Position numbers and translations under genes: made by a program. Below the pieces are notes generated by a model, which made no database searches, was not told where the DNA came from, and saw nothing but the letters and a program-made list of their open reading frames with translations. Positions 37,001 to 49,104 of a DNA stretch of 64,000 nucleotides are shown one piece after another (position 1 is the stretch's first letter; each line of letters opens with the position of its first letter). The DNA is from Nematostella vectensis (taxonomy: Eukaryota; Cnidaria; Anthozoa; Actiniaria; Edwardsiidae): NCBI RefSeq assembly GCF_932526225.1, contig NC_064046.1, positions 2,790,001 to 2,854,000 on the forward strand. Reading direction: 5' to 3'.

Positions 37001-40000
37001 GTCGAGTGGGGCAAGTTAAGAGTGTTACAGAGAGTCAATTGCAATCAGATTTGGACAAGACGAAGGCAGAAATCAGGTTGAAAAATCAGGAGATTTCAAA
37101 ACTAGAAGGTCGCCTCAGCAACTCACAAACTCTTTTTGACAAATCAGAGACTGAAGGCCTGAAACTTAAAGAGGAAATCAAATCTTTAAAGGACAAAATA
37201 AGATATCTAGAAAAAAAGCGAGCTTCAGAAAAGGAGAGAAGTCCAGGATCCACTCCACGATCAGACTCACAGTCACCATCACGCTCTAGCTCTGACCAGA
37301 TTGACAAGCACTTGTCACTTGAGGCTCAAAGGCGGAGCCAAGAGCGCATCCAGGAATTACAACAGAAAGTTATCCAGGTCAACTGTGAGAAGCAAAAGAT
37401 AAAGGGGGACTATGACGAGGCCGTCAAAGCTTTGGAAGCTGTGGACAAAGTGGTAAGACATGATTTTGATTAGCAGTCTTTAGATTGCTTGCTTTTAACA
37501 TTTTTGCTAACTAACTGATTTGGAACAAAAATATCAAAAGAGCCTTTTTTTGTAAAATGGATATGTTAGGGGCACGCACAAGCTACAAATTTGTGGATTC
37601 TCCTGAGTTTTTACAGTACTTACTGTACAATAAGAGTCACTATCATTGGCATTATGAATTCTATGTTTTTGATTATAAGTGCTAAATTTTGGCTCTCCCA
37701 GTTAAATTAAGGTGTCTTAATACAAAAGGGTGTCACCTACTACTACTAATAATAATTACCTTTGATAAATTGTGTTTACTGTAATTGACAGCATCTACCC
37801 TTAAAATCTCAAAGTGCAAGTGTAAGACCATATAGTTATTATTGTCACATATAGCTTTATCATGTTTTTCATCTCTCAGTATAGTGTCCGTGAGATGGCA
37901 TTGCAGAAATACAAGGCAGAACTTGAGGAGGCTAACCAACTTTTAAAGAAAGGTAAACTCATTATGGCTTCATCAGGCAATTAGCAGATACACTAACTAG
38001 GGATGGGGACAGGGGATGTGTACCCGTCTTCAGTAGCCAGAAAAGTGATCTTTTCTTATTAAAGAATCTTGTACTGTACTTGCATAAATGAATCTGATGC
38101 ACAACCCAACTCCTCTCCCGTGCATCAGGATCCCCCATCAACATGCCCCCTAAAAGTAGTCTTTTTGTTTTAAAGAATCAATATTGTGAAGACATCCATT
38201 AGTCTACCTATATGTCAGGCTATGTAATATAAGAACAGGTGATTTTGAGGTAACATGCTAACTGATTCACCTTCAAACAAAAATACCACATCAGGGTAAT
38301 TCTGTGAACATTTTAAAGGGGAAAGCCTGTTAAAAATGTCCTTATGAAACTGTCCTTACCTTACCTAAAAAAAATGTCTATTTTTATAGAGAGTATTCCC
38401 AAGGGTGTCCTAAGAGTTCATAATTTTATCTGGTGTTTCCAGATGCATCTGAGATTGAGCTCCTTAAGCAGGAGATTGCCCAGTTAAAGGGAGACTTATG
38501 TCGGGCCGAGGAAAGCAAAGCAGAGCGAGAGGAATTGAGGCAGCAGATTGCACGTGCACGCGAGGCATCGGCGCTGTACAAAGATGAGCTGGAAACTGTG
38601 CGAAAGGACCTTAGCGACCAAGTGCATGAGGTCAACCTTGCCCAGTATGTACACCAAACTCTATCCAAACTCTCAACCTTGCCCAGTATGTACACCAAAC
38701 TCTATCCAAACTCTCAACCTTGCCCAGAATGTATACCAAACTCTATCCAAACCCTCAACCTTGCCCATTATGTACACCAAACTCTATCCAAACTCTCAAC
38801 CTTGCCCAGTATGTACACCAAACTCTATCCAAAATCTCAACATTGCCCAGTATGTACACCAAACTCTATCCAAACCCTCAACCTTGCCCATTATGTACAC
38901 CAAACTCTATCCAAACTCTCAACCTTGCCCAGTATGTACACCAAACTCTATCCAAACTCTCAACCTTGCCCAGTATGTACACCAAACTCTATCCAAACTC
39001 TCAACATTGCCCAGTATGTACACCAAACTCTATCCAAACTCTCAACATTGCCCAGTATGTACACCAAACTCTATCCAAACTCTCAACATTGCCCAGTATG
39101 TACACCAAACTCTATCCAAACTCTCAACCTTGCCCAGTATGTACACCAAACTCTATCCAAACTCTCAACATTGCCCAGTATGTACACCAAACTCTATCCA
39201 AACTCTCAACCTTGCCCAGTATGTACACCAAACTCTATCCAAACTCTCAACCTTGCCCAGAATGTACACCAAACTCTATCCAAACCCTCAACCTTGCCCA
39301 TTATGTACACCAAACTCTATCCAAACTCTCAACCTTGCCCAGTATGTACACCAAACTCTATCCAAAATCTCAACATTGCCCAGTATGTACACCAAACTCT
39401 ATCCAAACCCTCAACCTTGCCCATTATGTACACCAAACTCTATCCAAACTCTCAACCTTGCCCAGTATGTACACCAAACTCTATCCAAACTCTCAACCTT
39501 GCCCAGTATGTACACCAAACTCTATCCAAACTCTCAACATTGCCCAGTATGTACACCAAACTCTATCCAAACTCTCAACATTGCCCAGTATGTACACCAA
39601 ACTCTATCCAAACTCTCAACATTGCCCAGTATGTACACCAAACTCTATCCAAACTCTCAACCTTGCCCAGTATGTACACCAAACTCTATCCAAACTCTCA
39701 ACATTGCCCAGTATGTACACCAAACTCTATCCAAACTCTCAACATTGCCCAGTATGTACACCAAACTCTATCCAAAATCTCAAAGGCTTTAAATCTTCAA
39801 GTGAAACCATCACGAATGTGCTATGTATGGCAAATTTTTCAGTACATCTTTCACACTTTATTTGCATTTGTATACAATAAAAAATGTAAACTTGCAGACA
39901 TAAAACAAGAATTTCAAGTGAGTTACAAAGTTTGTGGTTATAACAGTTCTTTTTTGTTATAGATCACGGGCAAGAGAACGTGGAAAGAAGATTCAAATTA

Positions 40001-43000
40001 TGGAGCTGGAGATACGGGAAGTGAAAGATACTCTGTTGGTATGTGGAAACCATTGACAGGCCTCTGGAAAAATTCCTGATATCTTGCGTTTAGAAAGTAA
40101 AAATGGACAAGTAAAAAAAGTGGAAAGTAAAAATGACATGGGCAATGGATTGAGTAATGTAAAGGCTGTTTCTGATTTACACTTAGATCTCAAAGAGCGT
40201 TCTTGAAGAGAAGGAGAAGAACATGTCCAGTATAAAAGCATCTCTAGAGGCGGAGAGGAACAAAGTCAAGAAACTGGAGCAGGTATAGCTAACCGTAAAC
40301 TCAATTGCAAGTATTCATAATTTTTAAGACATATTCCTTAGGCTGCCCAGAAGGAGGCGGTCCCATAACCCCCTAGCCCCTCGATTGGTCTAATCTCGTT
40401 TAGGGTTATCTACTACATAGATTCTTTTTTGAATTGTCCCTTTAGGCCGCTTCTTTCCCAAACATCTTTACTCTGTTGAAATACTGCATAATTAGTTTTA
40501 AAGATTTGAGGCTGTGGATGGGTACTTGTCCAATTTTAAAATATGTATCTTATCTGAACAGTCAGCAGGCCAAAGGCCAAAGGCAGCCTCAACGTTGTTA
40601 AATGCCCGATTGAAGGAAACTATGTGAAGAAATTTCGAAATAAACATCTAAAAACAAATATGTTTTTTACTAAAATCAATTGAACATATTGCAATAACTT
40701 CCCTCTATCAGCTTATGGGAATGGGTACTTTTTCCTATAGTACTCAACATTATGCAAAGATGATTGAACCGTTTTGGACGGTTGATTGACAAACTCGTAT
40801 CGCCAAACGCAACTCAGAGTTTTGAGGATCATCATCACCTTACAAATCATCAACTTGAGAAAACATTATTTGGTTGAACACTTTTTTTGGCTACCTAATT
40901 TTCCCAAAATAAACAAGCTAAATGCTTTGCTTTAACAGGAGATAGACGAGTTATCGTTTGTGAAGAAAAAACTTAATTACACAGAGGAAGAGAAGGCACG
41001 AGTTGAAAGCAAACTTAAGCAAAAAGAACAGGATTTGAAAGACTCAAAGGAGCGACTTAACAATCTTATCAACAAGAAAAAGGTATGTGGGGTTTATTGC
41101 AAGATTGCAGTCGATCTTCTATGATGCGTAGGAAGAATTTGGTTCATTGTTGTTTTTTTGTCTTTTCCCTAAGATCCTCCTTATTCTGATAAGATCAAGG
41201 AGTGGGAGTGAGTAGTATTGTACTGAGAAATACTCACTGAAAACATATTCAGTAAATTTTCGTTCGTTCACTGGTCTCAGCAAATCAGAGGCGCGAACGA
41301 TGTTTCTTCACCGTGAAGATTGGATTTAGTAATTTATTTTATTCATAGATGTCGAGATTTTAGTGCGCTGCTACAGTCTCGTGCGTGACATTAGCGAGAC
41401 AGATTCATTTCAATGTAAGTTTCTGTCTGTCTTCAACTGAACCGAACAGCACAAACCTCGGAGACTTTGCAGCCAAGTCTAATAAAATGTTATGTAATAA
41501 GCTTATTATTAATTTCTCAGTAAGTATATAATAAACAAAATACAGCATGGAAAGTGCTTTGTACAGTTTTAATTCACTCGTTGTTTTGTATAAAAAAACT
41601 CCCTCGCTGCGCTCATTCGTTCGTTTTTTGATACTGCACAACTCGTGAATAAAAACCGTATGTGCGCACTTTCCATGTAATATTCTCTATATATATGTGC
41701 TATCTTTTTTTCGATCCTTTTGGTAAAAAGGGGAACAAAAAAACTACAATAAATTATTGCAATTTCAAACTGCCAACCTTTTTCTGGTTTATGTGATTCA
41801 AACTAACGGAATCAAATTTGGTACTTTTTGATTTGTTGGTACCTTTCGGAGAGGTTATCATTGAAACCATCGTGGTGCTAGCCAATGGAGGCACTTGAGA
41901 GATTTCGGATTACGGATGTCAGAAGGTTTTTGATCTGTTGGAAATCGTTTGCGACAGTTTTAAGTATATTTAAACCTGCAGTAAATACAAAAAGCCCAAA
42001 TTGTCGTGTTCGTGAACCTGAAGAAACGGTCAACTCTGCCAAATTTTCGTCTTAAATAAGACTTCTTTAGGGCAGACTTCTGCAGTAAAGTACACAAAAA
42101 GGCGAAACGTGAGGGTGAAGGGGGAGGTTGCGCTAATATGACTGCACGCGGAAATGACCTTGTTTAAAGTTGCATAACACATTTCCTATACACTGACTAC
42201 CAAGGAACAAGACCTCGCGATGGACAGTCTACAAAAAGAGCAAAAGAAACTTCAAAAGCGCTGTGAAGATCGTGAGGATGAGATCCGTCAGCTGAGGCAA
42301 ATAATCGAGGACAAAGAGAGTGACATTGAGGAACAAGTCATGGAGCTGATTCATCTGCGAGATCAGATAGACGAGTTGAACCGCCAGTTGACGGAGATCT
42401 GGGCCTCGTACACGGCTGATAAGGCTTATTGGAGAAACAAGGCTGATCGTTCATTTACAAGGTATAGATGCCTAGTCTGTCTTTGCTGGAAGTGTGTTTG
42501 TAGGCAAGAGGTATATTTGCAAAAGGCTACTGTAGCGATTGTATTATTATACGGCTGACTTAAGGTGTCTAGCATGAAGATAGCCACGCCTATGACTTCT
42601 GGTCTTGGTTTCTTCACTTGCATTCATAAACCCTACGACCTGCCTCATCTTCTTTTAGCATTCATCAATCGGTTAAATTAGCATCCCTCAAATCTTTCCA
42701 CTGTGTAGAAACTTATTTCCCTTGTTGCATGTTTATCTTGTTTTATCTTGTGTGCTTGAGTCAACAGGGTCAGGTTCCTAGAATGCAGGTTTACGCTAAC
42801 CCAGGGATAAATGCCATTTTTATCCAATCAAATGTCAATATAGCCATATTTATCCCTGGGTTAGCGCTAACCTGCTTTCTAGGAACCGGCCCCTGATGGC
42901 TAACTGGCACTTCTTATAGCAGAAGGAGACCAAAAAGTGCGCCTCCAAAACGCTTCAACAAAGTGAACTCCCCTCCTGAGCCGTCTACACACCCCGCCAG

Positions 43001-45136
43001 TCACAGTATATCCCACAGACGGATCGTTAACAAGCTGGGCGTGTCCCTTATCAACCCGAGCTACATCCAGACCCAGCACAAGGTAATGTTGGTCTCACTT
43101 GGACGTAAGCGCAAGCGCAGCGCACGTAATTTCCCGATTCTTGCTGGAACACAAGTGCAAGAGAAAGCGACTGCTTGATTTTCTTTGCTTGCGCTTTTGT
43201 TTGAGCGATTCTAAATTGTGTTGCGCTTTTGTTTGCGCTTGTGTCCTAGCGAGAACCGACCGGTAATAAAAGTGCACGCTTTAAAGCCAAAAAAAAAAAA
43301 CATCAGAAAACTTTATAAACTACAGGACATTGTTCTGTCTAGCCAATGACAAGAAAATTATAGTAACAAGAAATAATAAGTATTTTTTTACCAGAATATC
43401 CCACGTAAGACTCCATCACCGCAGCCTGAAAACGAGTCTCAAACTCAAACCGATGAGCCTACTAAGACCGAAGCTACAAATAAAGACACAAGCCTGGTCC
43501 CAATCAAGGATGCACAGAAAGAAAGCCCCCCTCGCCTCTCACCACGCCCTCCTGAAACAGCCCACAGCACTACAAAACCACTACGACCGATGTCTTCATA
43601 TGGAATGCGGACATACCCACCGGCAGGGGGTACAGTGGATGTTGGGCGGGGCTACTATAGTGATCGAGAGCCTGAGGATTTATGGATGGAAAGTGGAAGC
43701 CTGGCCAGCGGAGACAGCGAGGAGCAGTTTGCAAAGCATGTGGTGCATAAAGGGGACAGAGTCATGATTCAGAGTGATATAGGAGGTACGTAAGGGGTGC
43801 ATGTATGTAGAGAAGGGGGGGGGGGGGGGGTGCAGTGAAGAGTTTGCAAAGCATGTGGTGCATCAAGGGGACAGAGTCATGATTCAGAGTGATATAGGAG
43901 GAATGTAAGAGGTGCATGTATGTAGAGAGGGGAGGGGAGGGTGCAGTGAAGAGTTTGCAAAGCATGTGATGCATAAAGGGGCAGAGTCGTGATTCAGAGT
44001 GATATAGGAGGTATGTAAGGGGTGCATGTATGTAGAGAGGGGAGGGGAGGGTGCAGTGAAGAGTTTGCAAAATGCATAAAGGGGACAGTGTCATAAATCA
44101 GAGTAGTATAGAAGGTATGTAAGGGGTGTATGTATGTAGAGAGGGGAGGGGAGGGTGCAGTGAAGAGTTTGCAAAATGCATAAAGGGGACAGAGTCATGA
44201 TTCAGAGTGATATAGGAGGTATGTAAGAGGTGCATGTATGTAGAGAGGGGAGGGGAGGGTGCAGTGAAGAGTTTGCAAAGCATGTGATGCATAAAGGGGA
44301 CAGAGTCATGATTCAGAGTGATATAGGAGGTATGTAAGGGGTGCATGTATGTAGAGAGGGGAGGGGAGGGTGCAGTGAAGAGTTTGCAAAATGCATAAAG
44401 GGGACAGTGTCATAAATCAGAGTAGTATAGAAGGTATGTAAGGGGTGTATGTATGTAGAGAGGGGAGGGGACGGTGCAGTCAATAGCATTTTGCAAAGCA
44501 TGTATATATATGGAAGATCGAGTCACGAGCAAGTCATGATCAAATCAGAGTGATATAGGGTTAAGTATTGAAGTATGTTAGTTTGATATGAAAGTGAATC
44601 GCAATATTCGAGGGGTATTCGAATAGTTCATAAAATGATCTTTGATCTGTCTGCGCTGTGTTCCTCCCCCATCATGCCAATAGAAACTGTTCTTCTCAAG
44701 GGTTTTGTTCTCAAATGTTGTTGGCATTATTCATCATCACGATCTGTTTCCAGGCGACGGAATGGTGAATGTGTCTGGAGTTGTCAAGTACGTGGGAAAA
44801 GTGGGCAAAAAAACCGCCACAAGCAGCGTTTACGTGGGACTAAAGCTCGACCAATCAGGTAACTACTTGCTTTAGTAACATCCTTTTGAAAATGCGGCCT
44901 CGCGATACAACGGATTCGACAGTAAAAAAAAAAAAAATCTCTGATCCCGAAAGGGGGCTTGCCTGTCCGGCCTGTCCACTTCACTATCGATCTGATGGCT
45001 TTTTTTATCATTTTCCCTAGTTGATAATAATAATTGTACGCCCAACGGCAAACGCTACTTCAAGTATCACTCGAAGAACGGAAAACTCGTGAAGGTGGCT
45101 GACGTTCAGGCTTTTATGCATCCACGTCTACGATGA
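34037..45136 (+). CDS. Long coiled-coil protein with C-terminal CAP-Gly domain
   Basis: Thirteen exons: 34037-34192, 35687-36115, 36646-37452, 37880-37952, 38443-38644, 39963-40038, 40187-40282, 40939-41082, 42205-42461, 42920-43082, 43395-43785, 44754-44858 and 45021-45136. All have GT-AG ends and consistent phase; total 3015 nt, 1004 residues. The start ATG follows an in-frame TAA. Residues about 1-52 are helical, 53-195 mostly acidic and low-complexity, about 196-690 heptad-rich coiled coil with one Ser-rich break (PGSTPRSDSQSPSRSSSD), then a Pro/Thr-rich stretch, and the last about 90 residues a CAP-Gly domain (GDRVMIQSDIGG, GVVKYVGKVG, YVGLKLD, NGKRYFKYHSKNG). CAP-Gly domains bind EB1- and tubulin-type EEY/F tails, so a microtubule or centrosome linker is likely; the X-box suggests a ciliary one. 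The orthologue is not recognised. Introns 5 and 11 carry arrays seeded from their own donors. Confidence 0.9.
35182..35195 (+). promoter_or_regulatory. Second identical X-box in intron 1 of the CAP-Gly gene
   Basis: GTTGCTATGGTAAC again, the same 14 bases as the promoter site 1.3 kb upstream. An intronic enhancer or alternative promoter is possible. Confidence 0.5.
38634..39782 (+). repeat. 41-bp array built from the exon 5 splice donor, about 28 units
   Basis: Each unit is an exon part (AACCTTGCCCA) plus an intron part beginning GTATGTACACC and ending TATCCAAACTCTC. The first unit is the true exon 5/intron 5 junction (CA|GTATGT at 38643-38650). About 22 of 28 units keep CAGTATGT; six have CAGAATGT or CATTATGT. 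A 13-unit (533-bp) higher-order period is visible: the CAGAATGT unit at 38725 recurs at 39258. Since 41 is not a multiple of three, all three frames are open for more than 380 codons; these ORFs are repeat artefacts unless the intron is retained. Confidence 0.95.
41546..41680. mobile_element. Foldback element in CAP-Gly intron 8
   Basis: The left arm (CATGGAAAGTGC, then TTTTAATTCACTCGTTG) is mirrored by the right (CAACTCGTGAATAAAAACCG, then GCACTTTCCATG). Short, non-coding, probably a MITE. Confidence 0.6.
42774..42889. mobile_element. Short palindromic MITE, copy 2
   Basis: Same element as 7511-7620, with arms GGTTCCTAGAATGCAGG and CCTGCTTTCTAGGAACC and inner CCCAGGGATAAAT. It ends about 30 nt before the exon 10 acceptor of the CAP-Gly gene. 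Confidence 0.75.
42917..42922 (+). promoter_or_regulatory. NAGNAG tandem splice acceptor, CAP-Gly exon 10
   Basis: TAGCAG offers two acceptors three bases apart. Using the first gives Ser-Arg-Arg-Arg, using the second gives Arg-Arg-Arg; both keep the frame. Confidence 0.5.
43725..44500 (+). repeat. 104-115-bp array built from the end of CAP-Gly exon 11
   Basis: Seven copies of the last about 60 nt of exon 11 (TTTGCAAAGCATGTGGTGCA, then GACAGAGTCATGATTCAGAG) plus the donor and about 45 nt of intron ending in a G-rich run. Donor positions: 43786 (true, GTACGT), 43901 (mutated to GAATGT), then GTATGT at 44011, 44115, 44219, 44330 and 44434. The copied exon encodes the start of the CAP-Gly domain. 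Reading on past the true donor meets TAA at once, so later copies cannot extend the protein. Confidence 0.92.
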
Positions 45137-45840
45137 GAAGACCGGGAGACTTGTGGTGACATGCTTTGATAACATGGGCTACCTGCGGTGGCATATTCAA
45201 ACAACATGGGCTACCTGTGGTGGCTTTTTTTAAATGGGTTACCTGTGTATGATTACACCGGGTGCATGATTGCTTGACTATTTTATCTCGACGACATTCG
45301 GGTTTTCTGTGGTGTCGTCATTGTCTTGTTTTGTCCTTAGTTTTACAGAACAACATCGTGTAACCAATTTTATTTAAAGTATACCGGACCGGTCCTCCTG
45401 TGAATGATACGGGTACCCTGTGTTTATTAGCAAGAACATTTATGATCACTCTACGGTCTACGGCTATTATGTACCAATGACATATTATTCGAGATACCTG
45501 TGGTTTTCACTTAAAAATATGACGATTACCGGCTCCCTTGGTTTATAAGAAACGTATCAATATTTCTTGTAAAATAATTCTTTTGTGGTATTTTTGTAAA
45601 ATAGTTTTCAGGAACAAATTACTGTATCATTACGGAAATAATTAATAAACGTTTATCTTTATTTGCAATAGTTAATGTTGGCTCTGATTCTTCATATCTA
45701 AACATTCCTGATTTCACAGGTGTACAGCTGCGTTCATCATAATATAGGCAAAGCACGACCAGCTTGTTTTAAAATTATTTATGATTATATATGAAAGAAT
45801 TCAAGCAAGAATATTTAAAAAAATCGATGTTGATAGATAG
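45137..45840 (+). other. 3' UTR and downstream flank of the CAP-Gly gene
   Basis: After the TGA at 45134-45136 the sequence is non-coding. AACATGGGCTACCTG is repeated twice (about 45172-45218). A candidate polyadenylation signal AATAAA lies at 45644-45649 and fits the end of the transcript. Confidence 0.5.
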
Positions 45841-45844
45841 ATAC

Positions 45845-46601
45845 TTACACGAACATAAAATATATAAAAATTAATAGAAGACCAATATGTAAAAAAAATA
45901 AGTGGTCACAGTATACGAAGCGAAACACCCTTTCGTTTACTTTTTCTAATTTGTCGGACAGGCGCTTGCTGCAGAAATGCCACGTACCGGAGCAATAGTT
46001 CAAATGGGGGGCGATAAAAGCTTGGTAAAGTTTGACACGTATGTCCAGTGGGAGCATCTTTTTCATTCGTCGTAGAACTGCAGTTTGTTGGCTGTCCTTC
46101 CGACAGATTTTTGCAACTTGGCCTTCCAATTTTAACTGATTATCAATCGTTATTCCAAGCAGCTGTAGTTTCTTTCCAGTGGGGATAGCATTGCCCTCGC
46201 GTTTAAATACGGGGTTGTCTGTTGTCTTGCCAATAACCATAGCTTCATATTTTTCATGATTTCTCCTCATGTCGTTTTCCTCATGCCATGCATCAATCTT
46301 GCTGAGGTCGGAATTTATAGCCTGTTCCAGACCCACTTGGTGTTCCACTTGGTGGATTGTGTTTCCCGCGTAGAAATATCTGGGTATCGTCCGCGTAGGT
46401 GGAGAACGTGGTATCGTTCATAAATATGTTAAAAAAATAAAGGGCCCAATATTGACCTCTGGGGGAACGTTCTGGGGGATTTCCTTGGAAATGGTTTGCC
46501 AAGAGGACAATATTGACCTCTGGGGGAACGTTCTGGGGGATTTCCTTGGAAATGGTTTGCCAAGAGGACATAGAGATATAATCAGAAAATGCATCTCTCA
46601 C
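45845..46601 (-). pseudogene. Non-LTR retrotransposon reverse transcriptase relic
   Basis: Two minus-strand frames together hold the second half of a reverse transcriptase: the catalytic YADDTQIF motif (in 46293-46601), then LQLLGITIDNQL and ALRRMKKMLPLDIRV-like, LYQAFIAPHLNYCS in 45845-46348. These are typical of CR1/L2/Rex-type LINEs. It is frameshifted, 5' truncated, and carries an exact about 60-bp direct duplication (46449-46508 and 46509-46568). No longer functional. Confidence 0.85.
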
Positions 46602-47303
46602 TTTATCAAAATGTATGAATTTTTTATATAAACCAAAACATATTTCGAGGCATGTTTCCTGCCGTGTGAATGGAGCAGAGATCAGGAAGTAGTATCTTGC
46701 GTTCGACTTTTGTTTTGCGAGTCCGTGGGGACCTGGGCGATCAACATACTTTCCTCTCGTATCCAGTCTGACGCTCTCCCTTTTTTTTCGGTTTTCGATG
46801 GGTCGACGCCAGCCTAGTCCCAGGTGTTCTTAACCAGGCTTCTAATTGGGTGTCCTGTGGTTGTAAACAAAAAAAAACTCTGACGTCACTTAAAAATATC
46901 TCCTCCAGGCCCTCTTGCCCTACAGTCAACCACAGGAATCCCAAAAAGAACGTCAGGGGACTAGACTGGGGAGACTGGCTTTCTTTGCGCACGGTATTCT
47001 GGGTCTCTTTTCCGCTACCCAGAATGCCGTGCGCAATAAAACCCGGGTCTGGAATAGAGCGTCAACTTCTCTTAGTGTTTGTCGCTTTTGATTTTTATCA
47101 TCTCTTAATCTCATTTCGGTTTTCCCTTTCTTTAACAAAGAAAAGGATAACCGATATGAATAATTCATATTGCCTGCCGGCTTCTTTGAGGTCCAATATT
47201 CCTTTTAAATGCTTTATTGTGTTTTTTTTCTCTATGTTATATCATTGCCCTACGTTGGTCCCGTTCTCACTGGTGGTACTAAACTGTCTTTTTAGAATTT
47301 ATT

Positions 47304-47325
47304 GATTCAAATTTTAATTTGAATC
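47304..47325. repeat. Small perfect palindrome
   Basis: GATTCAAATT and AATTTGAATC are complementary around TT. It lies 1 nt before the larger palindrome at 47327-47414. Confidence 0.8.
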
Positions 47326-47326
47326 A

Positions 47327-47414
47327 CTGGATAAAAAAAAATTGGGTAGATGGGAAGTAAGAAATGTTTAAAAACATTTCTTACTTCCCATCTACCCAAT
47401 TTTTTTTTATCCAG
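47327..47414. repeat. 88-bp near-perfect palindrome, 43-bp arms, 2-nt loop
   Basis: 47327-47369 (begins CTGGATAAAAAAAAATTGGG) is the exact reverse complement of 47372-47414, with AA between. Such tight palindromes are unstable in cloning and replication, so an intact one is notable. Confidence 0.92.
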
Positions 47415-47904
47415 TTGCTTTTATAACGACTCATTAGTGAATTGGTGTGAAGTGGTAGCTACTTTGACGAGACAACCATAGAAACTTGTGGAGGTGATAA
47501 TGGACGTTTTTATAAGAAAAAAACTAAATATCCCTGGGACGTTGTTATCAATGCTTATCTCTCAGAAAACTGCTTTTTCTTTTTCTATTAAATGAATGTA
47601 AAACATTCATCGAGGTTAAAACTTTTTTTTATACTTCTCAAGGTAAAGAAAACCAAGGTGATTCAAGCGTTCGCTCCTTTAAATTCATAATTTTCACGAG
47701 ATTTTATTAAACGACCCACACATCCAAGAGAAAGTTTAATAACATTTAAACTAATGTTAAGTTTTCATTTACGTAAAAGGCAAGCGAAAAATCACAGGTA
47801 CTCCAATGATTATGTTCTGGTCTTTATCATCTTTCAAAATCGAAATGTGTAAGGTCAAAAAAGCATTTCTTTAATCTTTATCCTTCATTACAATCTTCCT
47901 ATAC

Positions 47905-48062
47905 ATGCGCGTACACAGGGGGCGCGCAGAATACGCTCCCCCCCCATCCCCTTGGCAGCCAAAAGGTATGTCACTTTTATTTATGAATCTTCAAATATAA
48001 TGCTTTTTCCATATGATACCTATGACTGTGTATCCCTCTCAGCCAATCCTGGGTACGCACAT
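47905..48062. mobile_element. Short MITE with GCGCGTAC ends, copy 2
   Basis: Same order of blocks and orientation as 30368-30536: GCGCGTACACAGGG, GCCAAAAGG, ATCTTCAAATA, ATGACTG, CAGCCAATCCTGGGTACGC. Confidence 0.75.
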
Positions 48063-48593
48063 ACCATATGACTTCAGAAAGCGCATATTCTAAGAGATCC
48101 AGAATAAATGGCTCACATCTACCTTAAGACAGAGTGGCCATTATTATTTTTAATTTCTTTAGTTTTTTTTATCATTAATGTTCTAAAAATAGATTTGGCG
48201 GGTAGAAGGTACTGTTAACGCTCTGGTAACGCTACTCAAACAATAAGGCAAGACTAGTTTCTAGTCGGAGAAATCAGGGAATGAATGGTTTCATGTTAAG
48301 CTCTCTATGCGAAGTCTTTGAACAACTTCAAACAACTCCTCGTTTGAAAGCAAGACGGTCGTTAGATATGCATTGTTAAATATTTCTTATTTGACGCGTC
48401 CTGAACAGTAATTAATCAGTTTTCGCCTCGCTTGAACGGTCTCAGTTCGGCATTTACATTCGCAGATGACGCTAAGAACTGTTAAGGAGAGTTGAGCTAC
48501 TGTATAAGTACGTGAATCAGAGATACATCGACCTTAAACACACGGCTTGCTTCCAACTTCCGCTCACGTCAATTATTACTGTGCTGCCGGCTG

Positions 48594-48655
48594 ATTGGCT
48601 TAGGGTCTGACCGTCAGCACTTCCATCTAGTCAGTACCCATCGTCGGTATATATT
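48594..48655 (+). promoter_or_regulatory. Candidate promoter: inverted CCAAT box and TATA box
   Basis: ATTGG at 48594-48598 (inverted CCAAT) and TATATATT at 48648-48655 are spaced as in a core promoter. A transcript starting about 30 bp later would run into the candidate small gene at 49105-49356. Confidence 0.4.
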
Positions 48656-49104
48656 CGCAGAATATATCGCTTAGAGTCATTTTATATATTAGTCTGCGTA
48701 ATCGTGTAGAGCTGTCGTACATGCCCTTATGAATTTGAAGATCAATATCACATAGCAGGATAAGAAAGAAAGAAAGAAAAGCCGACGACATAAAAAACAC
48801 AGGTTGGTGATAAAATGACTCCTTTTTTTTCGCTTCATCTTTACTTGAACATTGGGAGATTTGTGGGGATCTCTCTTTCTTGTAGGATTACTACCATTGA
48901 TTCTGTCTCTGTTTAAAAGGTCGAATAGTTTAAAATTTAAGAAATTTTAAATGTTTGTCTTGGTTAAATGTATTTTTTGCAAAGAGGTGCAAAGTTCTTA
49001 GGATTCATCATTTCGTTCTCAAATTTTTCAGTTGCGTTGTAAGAAAATATAAGTTGACGAACACAAGCGGATTTTATAGACAATCAAAACTTACTCTAGA
49101 GCAA

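Larger units (their letters stand above)
46602..48590. other. Intergenic stretch with palindromes and a MITE
   Basis: No gene supported. It holds the two palindromes at 47304-47414 and a MITE at 47905-48062. Short ORFs around 46741-47305 show no recognisable domain. Confidence 0.45.

Noticed and set aside
38433..39962. Three overlapping ORFs of 386-509 residues on the plus strand as real repeat-protein genes
   Set aside because: They arise because the 41-bp unit has no stop in any frame. Flanking exons join cleanly across the array with GT-AG and correct phase, so it is an intron.
43762..44501. Minus-strand ORFs with HAPLTYLLYHSES-type repeats
   Set aside because: Antisense of the exon 11 junction array.
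46850..47305. 151-residue plus-strand ORF
   Set aside because: Low-complexity, hydrophobic and Phe/Leu-rich, with no domain and no neighbouring exon.
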